This document shows, piece by piece, positions 1-6,875 of a stretch of 58,959 nucleotides of DNA. How positions within the stretch are numbered: position 1 is the first letter of the stretch; each line of letters starts with the position of its first letter. The position numbers and the translations under genes were made by a program. The stretch spans positions 1-58,959 of the forward strand of contig JALSMA010000026.1 of assembly GCA_026988015.1 (NCBI GenBank), written 5' to 3'. The stretch comes from Desulfobulbaceae bacterium. GTDB lineage: Bacteria > Desulfobacterota > Desulfobulbia > Desulfobulbales > Desulfocapsaceae. The notes below the pieces were generated by a model. It worked only from the letters and a program-made list of their open reading frames with translations, did not search any database and was not told where the DNA came from.

Positions 1-25
1 GAAGGGGAGTTGTTCTTGGTTTCAT
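1..25 (-). CDS. 5' end of a second tyrosine integrase (runs off left edge)
   Basis: On the minus strand an ATG at 25 starts a frame reading MKPRTTPL before the window ends. The integrase at 18392-20245 begins MKPRTNPS, and the upstream DNA of the two starts is about 85% alike for over 100 bases. This is therefore very probably the start of a related integrase belonging to a neighbouring element lying to the left. Only eight codons are visible, so its integrity cannot be judged. Confidence 0.6.
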
Positions 26-109
26 GTGCCTTACCGTGTGTCGCACTAATGAAACTAAGAACGAAACTACTTTTTCAACTAACTGATCTTAATTGAAAAA
101 AATCAAATT

Positions 110-126
110 TGGTGACCCCACGGGGA
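110..126. other. att core, distal end of island
   Basis: The 17-nt sequence tggtgaccccacgggga is identical to 20331-20347, where it forms the CCA end and acceptor/T-arm of tRNA-Glu. To its right the sequence departs from the tRNA, as expected for a site regenerated by integration into a tRNA 3' end. Confidence 0.75.
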
Positions 127-241
127 GGGGACATCATGTTTGTATATTAGTGATTTCATTAGTTAATATTTATTAATAATTAAGCTATGTGTATCACCGT
201 GTGTGTCACTTGTCAAGGAAGTTGTGACATCTTGATCTGGA

Positions 242-532
242 TTAAAATATCCATCCCTGGTTATATTTCTGCATAACTTTCCGCAAGCGCACCTTTGCCC
301 GTTGCAGATCATTTTTGTGGCGATGAAAGTCCTTCCGACAATAAGCAAGGTAATCTGTATCAAAATCCTCTACTGAGGACAAATTCTGATTAAATTCAGA
401 TTCATCTTCAGAAAAAACTCCCTTCAAATTATTTTCTTCACCATACGAAAAAATAATATCTTCGTAGAAATCGACATAATTTTGATGAAGCTCAACCTGT
501 GAAATAGCATGAGCAATGTTAGGATCTATCAA
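242..532 (-). CDS. Hypothetical protein, 96 aa
   Basis: This small acidic-then-basic protein is not recognised. The N-terminal half is rich in Asp and Glu; the C-terminal third (from about residue 68) is Arg/Lys-rich and probably helical. The start is a TTG at 532, supported by an AAGGAG 11 bases upstream, just after the stop of the HD-domain gene at 576. The two genes are probably co-transcribed. It is the last gene before the distal att site. No function can be assigned. Confidence 0.5.
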   Translation of the reverse strand: MIDPNIAHAISQVELHQNYVDFYEDIIFSYGEENNLKGVFSEDESEFNQNLSSVEDFDTDYLAYCRKDFHRHKNDLQRAKVRLRKVMQKYNQGWIF

Positions 533-575
533 GGTTCTCGCGTCTCCTTATTTTTATAATATCAACCGCTCGTAC

Positions 576-1163
576 TTATTCGTTCCAATACTTTTTTAAT
601 CCAAAAGGGGTAGCTGGTAGTTTGTCGTCCACAATACTTTTACGATAGGCCCAATCAATGGTTTTGGGATCCATCGCCAGCGGTGTACAGAGACGATCAG
701 GATCGGGAACTGTTCCTACTCTTCCTAGGTCAAGTCTGTCAGTGTCAAAACAGGCCTGTACCGTGAGATTGTCATGGGTTCGTGCCTGGGTGTGCAACTC
801 GCAAGCAATTGTCAGAAGGTCGAATTCTGAGTCATCCAGAGCGCAATATTTACGGAGTTCTCTGGCAAGGTCAGCTCCTCTCTTCCCATGATTACGATCC
901 CAATGTTCATTCGTCCTGCCTGCATCATGAAATATAGAAAAAAGTTGGACTATGCGCCCATTGACATCTTCCTGTTTCGCCAATTTTATACCATTGTCAT
1001 AGACTCTGCTCCAATGAACAATTCCGTGTGTTCCCAACCAGGGCAGATTGTATTGCTCTTTAACCAGAGCAATGAGTTCTAAGGTGATTATATTCAAAAT
1101 TTCTCTCTTGTTTGCGGATCCTGTACCTACCACAGGATCTATAGGCCACCGTAATACACTCAT
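576..1163 (-). CDS. HD-domain phosphohydrolase-like protein
   Basis: The protein (195 aa) has the layout of a metal-dependent HD phosphohydrolase: HGIVHW near residue 46, the FHDAGR motif near 81, a later conserved His (CELHTQ) and CFDTDRLDLGRVG near 138, which resembles the distal metal-ligand Asp. Such enzymes hydrolyse phosphomonoesters or nucleotides; the substrate here is unknown. It lies at the island edge, upstream of a small hypothetical gene. The ATG at 1163 has no clear Shine-Dalgarno sequence. It could be a nucleotide-acting accessory or defence gene, but nothing in the sequence decides this. Confidence 0.7.
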   Translation of the reverse strand: MSVLRWPIDPVVGTGSANKREILNIITLELIALVKEQYNLPWLGTHGIVHWSRVYDNGIKLAKQEDVNGRIVQLFSIFHDAGRTNEHWDRNHGKRGADLARELRKYCALDDSEFDLLTIACELHTQARTHDNLTVQACFDTDRLDLGRVGTVPDPDRLCTPLAMDPKTIDWAYRKSIVDDKLPATPFGLKKYWNE

Positions 1164-1459
1164 GAAAAATTGAGCGTACGAATGCGTCCTGATAAAAAAA
1201 GGTAAAAATGAAGTGGTTACGTGTGCTGGGAGGGAAGGATACTAAAAGACGATCACGAGCATCAATGTAGCGGTGAGCATACTGTTTCTCCTGTGATATT
1301 TTGTAGAACTTATTTTACAGTATTATCATGTAAAAATCAAGTAAATAATGAAACTACAGGTGGTTATGTGGTCGCCGCGCAGGCATTGAGAGGAGAAGGC
1401 CCTGGGCGAGTGCAGTCCGATCCTTGATATTTTTCCAGGTTATGCTAGTTCGAGCGTAG
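1164..1459. other. Intergenic region, no gene called
   Basis: A 296-base gap between the polymerase-like gene and the HD gene. A minus-strand AGGAG lies before an ATG that opens only a 12-codon hydrophobic frame. Another minus-strand frame stays open for about 80 codons but lacks a start. No repeat, RNA or convincing terminator was seen. Confidence 0.3.
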
Positions 1460-3406
1460 TTAAATCCGTATCCCTGCAAACCGAGATCCTTCGGGAATGA
1501 TAATAAAATTTTCATCATCTTCCTTGTCGTCAAATAGTCCCTCAAAATACTTCATATTGTCTTCAGCTTCATCAGGTTGTTCGCTTTTGCCTTGAAGCGC
1601 ATCTACTATGTCTTTTTTGACAGGAGGCAACACAGGGGCTTCTACTACCTTTCCTGACCTATTTTCATGTGCGCTCTCAGTCGTTACCCCTATCACATAA
1701 TCAGTATCCATGACCTCTTGGAAATATTCTACCATAAGGGTCTTCAGTTCAGTTTCATACTCAGCAGGAACGATGAAGGAATCGTGGATACATTTGATTG
1801 GAATTTCACAATTTATAAACTCCATCATTATCCGGTCAGCAATCTCGGAGTCTTTTCGCATTAACCTCATAGCAACACCTGTATTCATAAATTTTGCTAT
1901 GGGTTTATTATGATCTCGCAGACGTGCATAAATCCTCTCAATATATTTTTTTGTTAATCGTTCATCTCCTTTTTCATATCCAAATTCCTTACGAAAATGA
2001 GAGGAGACTGCGCTCCACATCGTCTTGGGGTTTTTGTGATTAATTGATATCAGCAGAACCGTTTTGTACTCCTTTCTTAACTTTGGATCAGTGCGCTTGT
2101 CTATCATGTAAATATTGTCGGGAGGTATAGCACCGGTCATTACATATAACATGGTCGGGTGGATGCTGGTGTAATCACATTCTACAACGTTCTTATTTCC
2201 CATCGTAATTTTAGCCCTCATCCAGCTTGGAAAATTCTGTATAGGATCACCATAAAACCTGCCATGATGATTGAATGCTTTACTGGTATCTGAGAATGCT
2301 CTAAACATCGTACAATGATTTATTCTGAACCAAAACTTCCGACTCCTGGGATAATCATTTAGCACTTGATCAATAGAATAATATGTGTCCTCATCATTGC
2401 CATAGTTTGACCATGGAATATTGGAACTATCCGTCTGATATAGTGTGTTTAAAAGAGTTGTTCTCTTAGTAACGGGTGTTGTCCTCTTTCTGTCCTCTCT
2501 CTCTGTGTTGGTTGTTGTTGTGTTATGGGTACTGTTATGTTGATGATGGATTTGTATATTAAGAACGTTGTAGGTGTTGGTATCTCTGTTAATGAGTTGG
2601 TCAGTGGTTTGTGCGCTATCATTCTTTACCACCACTTTGCTCCCTTTTTTCATTTTACGATCCAGAAAGACTATAGAGCCGTTAAGCATCATATTATTGA
2701 AACTATCAGCATGTTCTGGGTCAATCCCCGTTAGCTCTTTTCTGGTCAAGGTTAAGATGATTATTCTAAGCGGAGCTTGTCTCATGAATGAATTGTATTG
2801 ATTAAGCCTGTGCCTCATTTTGATAGTTTTAGGGGTGTCTTTATAAGGTTTTAATTTGAACTGTTTATCATTGATTTTATGCCTGAGTTGGATGACTTCT
2901 TTTACATCTTCCCTGGTAACTTTGATATTTTTGTTACCGCCGATGCTTTCAATGTTCTCTATAAGGTTTATGAATTTTTGTGAAGGGTATAGGCGGGTTT
3001 GTTTGCCCTTATTACGTTGTTTATTATAAAAACCTATATGGAGATCAATCCACCCGTTGTCGGCCAAAGCATCCATGGTTTTGATGACTATAGTGGCGGT
3101 GGTATTAATTTGAGAATATCTTTTGTTATAGTGATAATCGTTGTTGCTTCTTGATACTCGGATACAATAGCCAGACTGATAGGATAAAATTAAATTCAGG
3201 ACATAATTTTTGACCATATCCCGGTAGTCTGTTCTGATCTTATTCTTCTTGGTTATTTTTGAGGATAATGGCAGGGATTGCCAGACAGTATCTATAATGT
3301 TCTTTATCTGCTGGTCAGTGTAATTATCTACCTGCTGGTATCGAAGAACGTCAAATGGGAATGAGTTGTTGTAGTTGAGTTCTGTGGCTTGGGTTTGGTG
3401 AAACAT
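1460..3406 (-). CDS. Winged-helix plus DNA polymerase A-like palm protein
   Basis: A 648-aa protein not matched to a named family. Residues about 40-150 look like a Rep-type winged helix (TATIVIKTMDALADNGWIDL). The C-terminal half carries family-A polymerase-like motifs: ECDYTSIHPTMLY near 410 (motif A, metal-binding Asp), an O-helix-like RKEYKTVLLISIN near 440, and CIHDSFIV near 540 (motif C His-Asp). No 3'-5' exonuclease motifs are seen. It follows a ribbon-helix-helix gene in the plasmid-like half of the island. I infer a replication or repair polymerase of the element. An in-frame stop lies just upstream, so ATG 3406 is the earliest ATG start; its SD is weak. Confidence 0.6.
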   Translation of the reverse strand: MFHQTQATELNYNNSFPFDVLRYQQVDNYTDQQIKNIIDTVWQSLPLSSKITKKNKIRTDYRDMVKNYVLNLILSYQSGYCIRVSRSNNDYHYNKRYSQINTTATIVIKTMDALADNGWIDLHIGFYNKQRNKGKQTRLYPSQKFINLIENIESIGGNKNIKVTREDVKEVIQLRHKINDKQFKLKPYKDTPKTIKMRHRLNQYNSFMRQAPLRIIILTLTRKELTGIDPEHADSFNNMMLNGSIVFLDRKMKKGSKVVVKNDSAQTTDQLINRDTNTYNVLNIQIHHQHNSTHNTTTTNTEREDRKRTTPVTKRTTLLNTLYQTDSSNIPWSNYGNDEDTYYSIDQVLNDYPRSRKFWFRINHCTMFRAFSDTSKAFNHHGRFYGDPIQNFPSWMRAKITMGNKNVVECDYTSIHPTMLYVMTGAIPPDNIYMIDKRTDPKLRKEYKTVLLISINHKNPKTMWSAVSSHFRKEFGYEKGDERLTKKYIERIYARLRDHNKPIAKFMNTGVAMRLMRKDSEIADRIMMEFINCEIPIKCIHDSFIVPAEYETELKTLMVEYFQEVMDTDYVIGVTTESAHENRSGKVVEAPVLPPVKKDIVDALQGKSEQPDEAEDNMKYFEGLFDDKEDDENFIIIPEGSRFAGIRI

Positions 3407-3558
3407 TTGATAGCATCCGGCGCGCTACCCCCCTGTTTTGGTAGAGCATAAATAATAGTATCAGGGGCATGATGTAGTGTGATGCTTTCAAGTGTTTTGT
3501 CCTGTCCGTGTATAGTGTAAGTACTGGTGCTGATTATCTGTTCGTGGGTAGTCAGCAC
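3328..3558 (-). CDS. Possible small gene, 76 aa
   Basis: A GTG-initiated frame begins 7 bases after the ribbon-helix-helix gene stop and overlaps the start of the polymerase-like gene by 79 bases in another frame. The product is Thr/His-rich with no recognised domain. It would fill the otherwise empty 160 bases and could couple translation to the downstream gene. There is no strong SD, and it may be spurious. Confidence 0.25.
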   Translation of the reverse strand: MLTTHEQIISTSTYTIHGQDKTLESITLHHAPDTIIYALPKQGGSAPDAIKCFTKPKPQNSTTTTHSHLTFFDTSR

Positions 3559-3565
3559 TATTTTT

Positions 3566-3844
3566 TTAATAATCTGGTAAAAGGCCTGTTTGTACTTGTC
3601 TTTGCTGATTTAATTTGTGGAGATGATGATTCTGAAGTTCCTGGCGCTCTGCATCTACAAGTTGTCCCTTTTTATGTTTGATATACATTCTGATTCCGGC
3701 CCGTATCATTTCTGAGCGCGTTGAGCCAATATTATTTTTCCACCAGTCCAGTTCTTGTAATAGCGGGATAGGCATACAAAAATTGATGCTCTTTAAGCCG
3801 TTTTCTCGTTTCCATTCCGTTGTCTTTTTCTTGAATATTTCCAT
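3566..3844 (-). CDS. Ribbon-helix-helix (CopG-like) protein
   Basis: The 92-aa product has a ribbon-helix-helix pattern: a strand segment LKSINFCMPIPLLQEL (about 17-32), then a helix-turn-helix ending in STRSEMIRAGIRMYIKHKKGQ (about 40-60), the usual DNA-binding and dimer core of CopG/Arc proteins. The C-terminal tail is Gln/His-rich. A GGAGAG sits 6 bases before ATG 3844. It directly precedes the polymerase-like gene, so copy-control or autoregulation of that gene is a reasonable inference. Confidence 0.65.
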   Translation of the reverse strand: MEIFKKKTTEWKRENGLKSINFCMPIPLLQELDWWKNNIGSTRSEMIRAGIRMYIKHKKGQLVDAERQELQNHHLHKLNQQRQVQTGLLPDY

Positions 3845-4090
3845 TAAATCTCTCCTCTGTTTTTAGGAATCATACATATCTTACCTATTATTTAGGCATT
3901 GACTATATTGGGTTCTGAGTGCTTTGTTTACTCCATGTCTGGTGTGGTGAAAGAGACAAAATAAAAAGAGGAATGGCTTTGGCAGCAATTCCTCTTCCAT
4001 TGAACAAGTATATGTAGCTTCATAATATAATTTACATCAGGTCATTTTTTAGAATTGTTTGCTTGATTTCTTTGCCAGATGATAGGATGT

Positions 4091-4699
4091 TTAATCGACA
4101 ATATTCAGAAAGTATTCCAAGTCTACTTCTTGGTTAATTGGCCTTTCATGCTTCTCGGCAATATCCTCTTTGTTATTCTTATTATTAGATAATTCTGGAG
4201 TCATTTGAACGTCCTTTTTCTCTATAGGTTTTGGTTCAAGGAGTTTCTTGAACCCTTCAACACCAAAGCACCAATCGATATCAGGTGGTATATCGTTCCC
4301 TTCCTCCAAGTATTCAATATGCTCATGGATTCCATAGATAAAAGATCCGCAAAAACAAAAACCAAACGGTTCGACATAATATGCTTTAACCCGGTAACCT
4401 TGGCACTCTAACTCTTGATAAATACCAATTGGCGGCCCGATTTTAGTATCAAACCGAAATGTAAAAATAGTACCATTCTCGGATAATTTTCTCTCATCGG
4501 CAGAATCGTACATAGGCGGTGAAAAGGTTCCCCAGTTTTTTATGCTCCAACTATACTTGTCCTCAAATGAACACTTATCATCCGGAGGCGGCAAAATCTT
4601 ATGGAAAAAATCCTCGGTATCTGAGATTTGGTATAAAAATTTAATTTTCGATTTTTCCTCGTGTGTTACTATCATGTAATTCATGCAATAATCGGACAT
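4091..4699 (-). CDS. YubB/DUF1281-like ferredoxin-fold protein
   Basis: About 202 aa from ATG 4699, which has a good SD (GGAG); an in-frame ATG at 4732 lacks one. The N-terminus (MSDYCMNYMIV) and the NWGTFSPP segment near residue 56, followed by FTFRFDTKIGPP, resemble the NWGT signature of the plasmid YubB/DUF1281 family, whose role is unknown. The C-terminal 60 residues are charged and probably disordered. Its start overlaps a 49-codon reading frame by 19 bases, suggesting translational coupling. It is a marker of plasmid or conjugative-element origin. Confidence 0.6.
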   Translation of the reverse strand: MSDYCMNYMIVTHEEKSKIKFLYQISDTEDFFHKILPPPDDKCSFEDKYSWSIKNWGTFSPPMYDSADERKLSENGTIFTFRFDTKIGPPIGIYQELECQGYRVKAYYVEPFGFCFCGSFIYGIHEHIEYLEEGNDIPPDIDWCFGVEGFKKLLEPKPIEKKDVQMTPELSNNKNNKEDIAEKHERPINQEVDLEYFLNIVD

Positions 4700-4830
4700 G
4701 TTGTTTCTCCTTTTTTTGAATTTGTTTGCCAATTGGCCGGTGCTGCTATTTCCACCATGTGTTGATATCTAAACTCCAACAACTGATCAAAATATCTTTC
4801 ATCTTTTTCATGCTTAAATCCTTGGTACAT
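4681..4830 (-). CDS. Small ORF, 49 aa, coupled to YubB-like gene
   Basis: The frame starts at ATG 4830 with a near-perfect SD (GGAGGTAGTCA) and ends at TGA 4681, overlapping the next gene's start. It reads MYQGFKHEKDERYFDQLLEF and continues with RYQHMVEIA. The first 29 residues are helical and charged. It also starts just after the ribbon-helix-helix gene ending at 4841. The SD and tight packing support a real gene; its function is unknown. Confidence 0.5.
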   Translation of the reverse strand: MYQGFKHEKDERYFDQLLEFRYQHMVEIAAPANWQTNSKKGETTCPIIA

Positions 4831-4840
4831 TGACTACCTC

Positions 4841-5032
4841 CTATAGTCCAAATTCTGATAATACTTTTCGTCTCTCAATATGGGCCTTGAAATACAAATC
4901 AAGCCCGTCTCTAAAAATTGATGAGTACGATTTCCTCTCTTCGTCTGCTAACTGCATTAACGTCTCTTTCTGAAGCCTGTTTAGCACAATGCAGACGCGC
5001 TCCTTTCCATTTTTTTGTTTTTTCTTTTTCAT
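4841..5032 (-). CDS. Ribbon-helix-helix protein, 63 aa
   Basis: This short basic protein has a Lys-rich start, the strand RVCIVLNRLQKETLMQLAD and the helix pair RKSYSSIFRDGLDLYFKAH typical of CopG/Arc repressors. A GGAG lies 8 bases before ATG 5032. It heads a small minus-strand operon with the 49-aa ORF and the YubB-like gene, and lies 205 bases from a long inverted repeat at 5237-5271 that could be its target. Regulation or partition of the element is inferred. Confidence 0.65.
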   Translation of the reverse strand: MKKKKQKNGKERVCIVLNRLQKETLMQLADEERKSYSSIFRDGLDLYFKAHIERRKVLSEFGL

Positions 5033-5453
5033 ACTTAAATCTCCTTTAGTATGTGGTTAGTTGGGTAATTCTTTTCTGCCTCATGATAGTATTTATGTCA
5101 CTTGAACAACTCTTTTTGTGTATTTTTGCAAAAAAGTGTTTTTTTTTATTTTTTTATGATTTTTACTTTAGAGAATGATTAATTACGGTAATGATCGTTT
5201 ATTGCTTTCAGGCAAGCGTAGCAAAATCACATTGTGTTTGGTCCGTAACGGTACTATCGCTACGGACCAAACAGTAGTGGCGGGATGGAAGAATAATTAA
5301 TGTGATTTAAGAGAGGAAGATTTGAGAAAATATAAGGAGGGGCGCGTATCGGTGAAGGAACCTTGAGTTTGGTTAAGAAAATAGTGCATCTATATGCACG
5401 TTAAGTACAGTGCCTGTTGTCAAGGAAAATCGAAAATATTTAGGGCGCCTTGG
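5033..5453. other. AT-rich intergenic region with inverted repeat
   Basis: About 420 bases without a gene. It holds A/T runs (5100-5170), the inverted repeat at 5237-5271 and a plus-strand AAGGAGG near 5335 that leads to no start codon. It is flanked by two minus-strand genes for small DNA-binding-like proteins. A regulatory or replication/partition site is possible. Confidence 0.35.
5237..5271. repeat. Long inverted repeat (possible operator/origin site)
   Basis: Arms tttggtccgta (5237-5247) and tacggaccaaa (5261-5271) are perfectly complementary over 11 bases and separated by 13. No T-run follows on either strand, so a protein-binding or replication/transfer site is more likely than a terminator. 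Confidence 0.5.
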
Positions 5454-5723
5454 TTAGAATGTAATATCACCAAATCGATTGTTATTGTTGGGATCATTAA
5501 AAAGATTTGTTCTTTTTATAAGTTTCTTCATTTTAAGAGCTGCGAGTTCTGCGTCCCTTTGCATTTCTTCTTCGTACTCATCTGAAATTACTCTTAAAAG
5601 TTTAATTATGAAGTCCTCTGTGCTGAGCTTTGGTCGTTGCCAATATGCTATCATTTGTAGGTTGTTATAGAGCTCTCTTGGGATAGCAATACGTCTATTT
5701 GGCCGTGTCTTTTTTGAATCCAT
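5454..5723 (-). CDS. Small DNA-binding-like protein, 89 aa
   Basis: The N-terminus (KTRPNRRIAIPRELYNNLQMIA) and the following helix (STEDFIIKLLRVISDEYEEE) fit a ribbon-helix-helix fold; the rest is charged and ends in an Asn-rich stretch. An AAGGA lies 7 bases before ATG 5723. It stands alone between two AT-rich gaps in the plasmid-like half of the island, probably as a regulator. The fold call is tentative. Confidence 0.5.
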   Translation of the reverse strand: MDSKKTRPNRRIAIPRELYNNLQMIAYWQRPKLSTEDFIIKLLRVISDEYEEEMQRDAELAALKMKKLIKRTNLFNDPNNNNRFGDITF

Positions 5724-5961
5724 AGTTGCATCCTTATGATAAGTGATTGGTGTGTGTTTTTTTTATTTTATCAGATTATTGTATAATATTGTCAATAAAA
5801 AAGCCATTTTCTTCATATTAATGAAAATCTAATGTTGTTAAATTTCTCATTTGGTTAATTTGTCTTGTTATTATAGAATGATATGCATGTGTGGTTTTTT
5901 TTAATTGGTTAATTTAAACTTACGGTATAAAGTTTTAATAGTGAGATGTTAAATACGTTAA

Positions 5962-6537
5962 TTACAATCCTGCTACCATTTCTCCCAAGCGAACAGGGTT
6001 TTCGCTAATATATCGTGCCGTAGTCTGGATTGATGAATGGCCCATTAAAACAGAGACTGATTTCACGTCATATCCCTTTTCTATAAGCCTCGTAGCGAAA
6101 GTTCTACGCCCTGAATGTGATTTTGCCCCCTTGATACCAGACTTCCTATAAATGCGTTTGAAAACCTGTTGTAGCGAGTTAGGCGTGAATGTTGTCTTTT
6201 GACTTTTGAAGAGGTGTCGATTCAAGTCGCCGACCCTGGGATCAAGATAAGATTCAAGGTTTTTTCTTAATTTCTTGTTTGTGAGATAGATAGTTCTACC
6301 TTTGTTACCCTTGGTCTGGTGCGCGGTCAGGTGAAAGTCATTGAGAATATGGCCATCATCACCCACGACATCGTCAATTTTTAAAGAAGCCATTTCTTTT
6401 ACTCTGAGTCCAAGTCTAAAAGAGAAATCCAGAAGAACGGTATCACGTTTTCCGGTACGCCCTGCACCGGCAACAGCATAAACTCGTTTAATTTCGTCAT
6501 CCGTCAAAACTTTAGCCTGTCCTTCTCGCAATGGCAT
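5962..6537 (-). CDS. Short tyrosine recombinase (catalytic domain only)
   Basis: About 191 aa with all the tyrosine-recombinase catalytic residues: Arg in LGLRVKEM (about 46), Lys in TKGNKGRT (77-80), HSGRR (His142, Arg145), MGHSS (His168) and nucleophile Tyr177 in TARYIS. The usual N-terminal core-binding domain is absent, as in FimB/FimE-size enzymes. ATG 6537 is chosen; a GTG lies one codon earlier. It sits at the junction of the AT-rich and defence halves of the island, so it may have inserted a sub-module or may invert or resolve DNA. No inverted promoter was identified. Confidence 0.75.
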   Translation of the reverse strand: MPLREGQAKVLTDDEIKRVYAVAGAGRTGKRDTVLLDFSFRLGLRVKEMASLKIDDVVGDDGHILNDFHLTAHQTKGNKGRTIYLTNKKLRKNLESYLDPRVGDLNRHLFKSQKTTFTPNSLQQVFKRIYRKSGIKGAKSHSGRRTFATRLIEKGYDVKSVSVLMGHSSIQTTARYISENPVRLGEMVAGL

Positions 6538-6540
6538 CAC

Positions 6541-6875
6541 CTCGTAACATAATATGTATAAATGATTGAATGAAATGAAATGTAAATATTATACCCCGTT
6601 TGTTTTTCATTGTCAACCTTTAGGGCCCGTCAAATCAACAAACGTTTACTTTTGTATATTAGTAAATGTTATAGATATGAGGTGAACACGTCTGTGCTTC
6701 GGGGTGGGGAGAGGTGTGAAAGTTAGAAATTGAATAATAAAGAGGTGTAAATGGTGGATTTAGCTAATAAGAACATAATACTATACATTTGTAATTGTTT
6801 GGAATATAGTATTTTTTAGCTATTTAATCTGTATTATTAAGGCATCATTGTGGTAACTTTGTAGACAAGGAACTC
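6541..6875. promoter_or_regulatory. AT-rich region upstream of defence operon
   Basis: A 335-base gap between the divergent recombinase and the restriction gene. It is very AT-rich and probably holds both promoters, but no unambiguous -35/-10 pair or operator stands out. AAGGAAC precedes the ATG at 6876. Confidence 0.4.

Larger units (their letters stand above)
1..126. repeat. Left copy of att/int-leader repeat
   Basis: This stretch matches 20221-20347 over its whole length with scattered mismatches. It comprises an integrase start, about 85 bases of leader, and a perfect 17-nt core identical to the tRNA-Glu 3' end. It is read as the far att site of the island and, at the same time, the int-proximal att site of the next element to the left. 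Confidence 0.75.

Noticed and set aside
1354-1545. Minus-strand frame of 63 codons at the end of the polymerase-like gene
   Set aside because: It overlaps the end of that gene in another frame and has no SD or recognisable domain.
139-6663. A 13-base match (tttgtatattagt) at 139-151 and 6651-6663, possible ends of a sub-element
   Set aside because: In 20 kb of AT-rich DNA a few 13-base matches are expected by chance, and flanking bases do not align.
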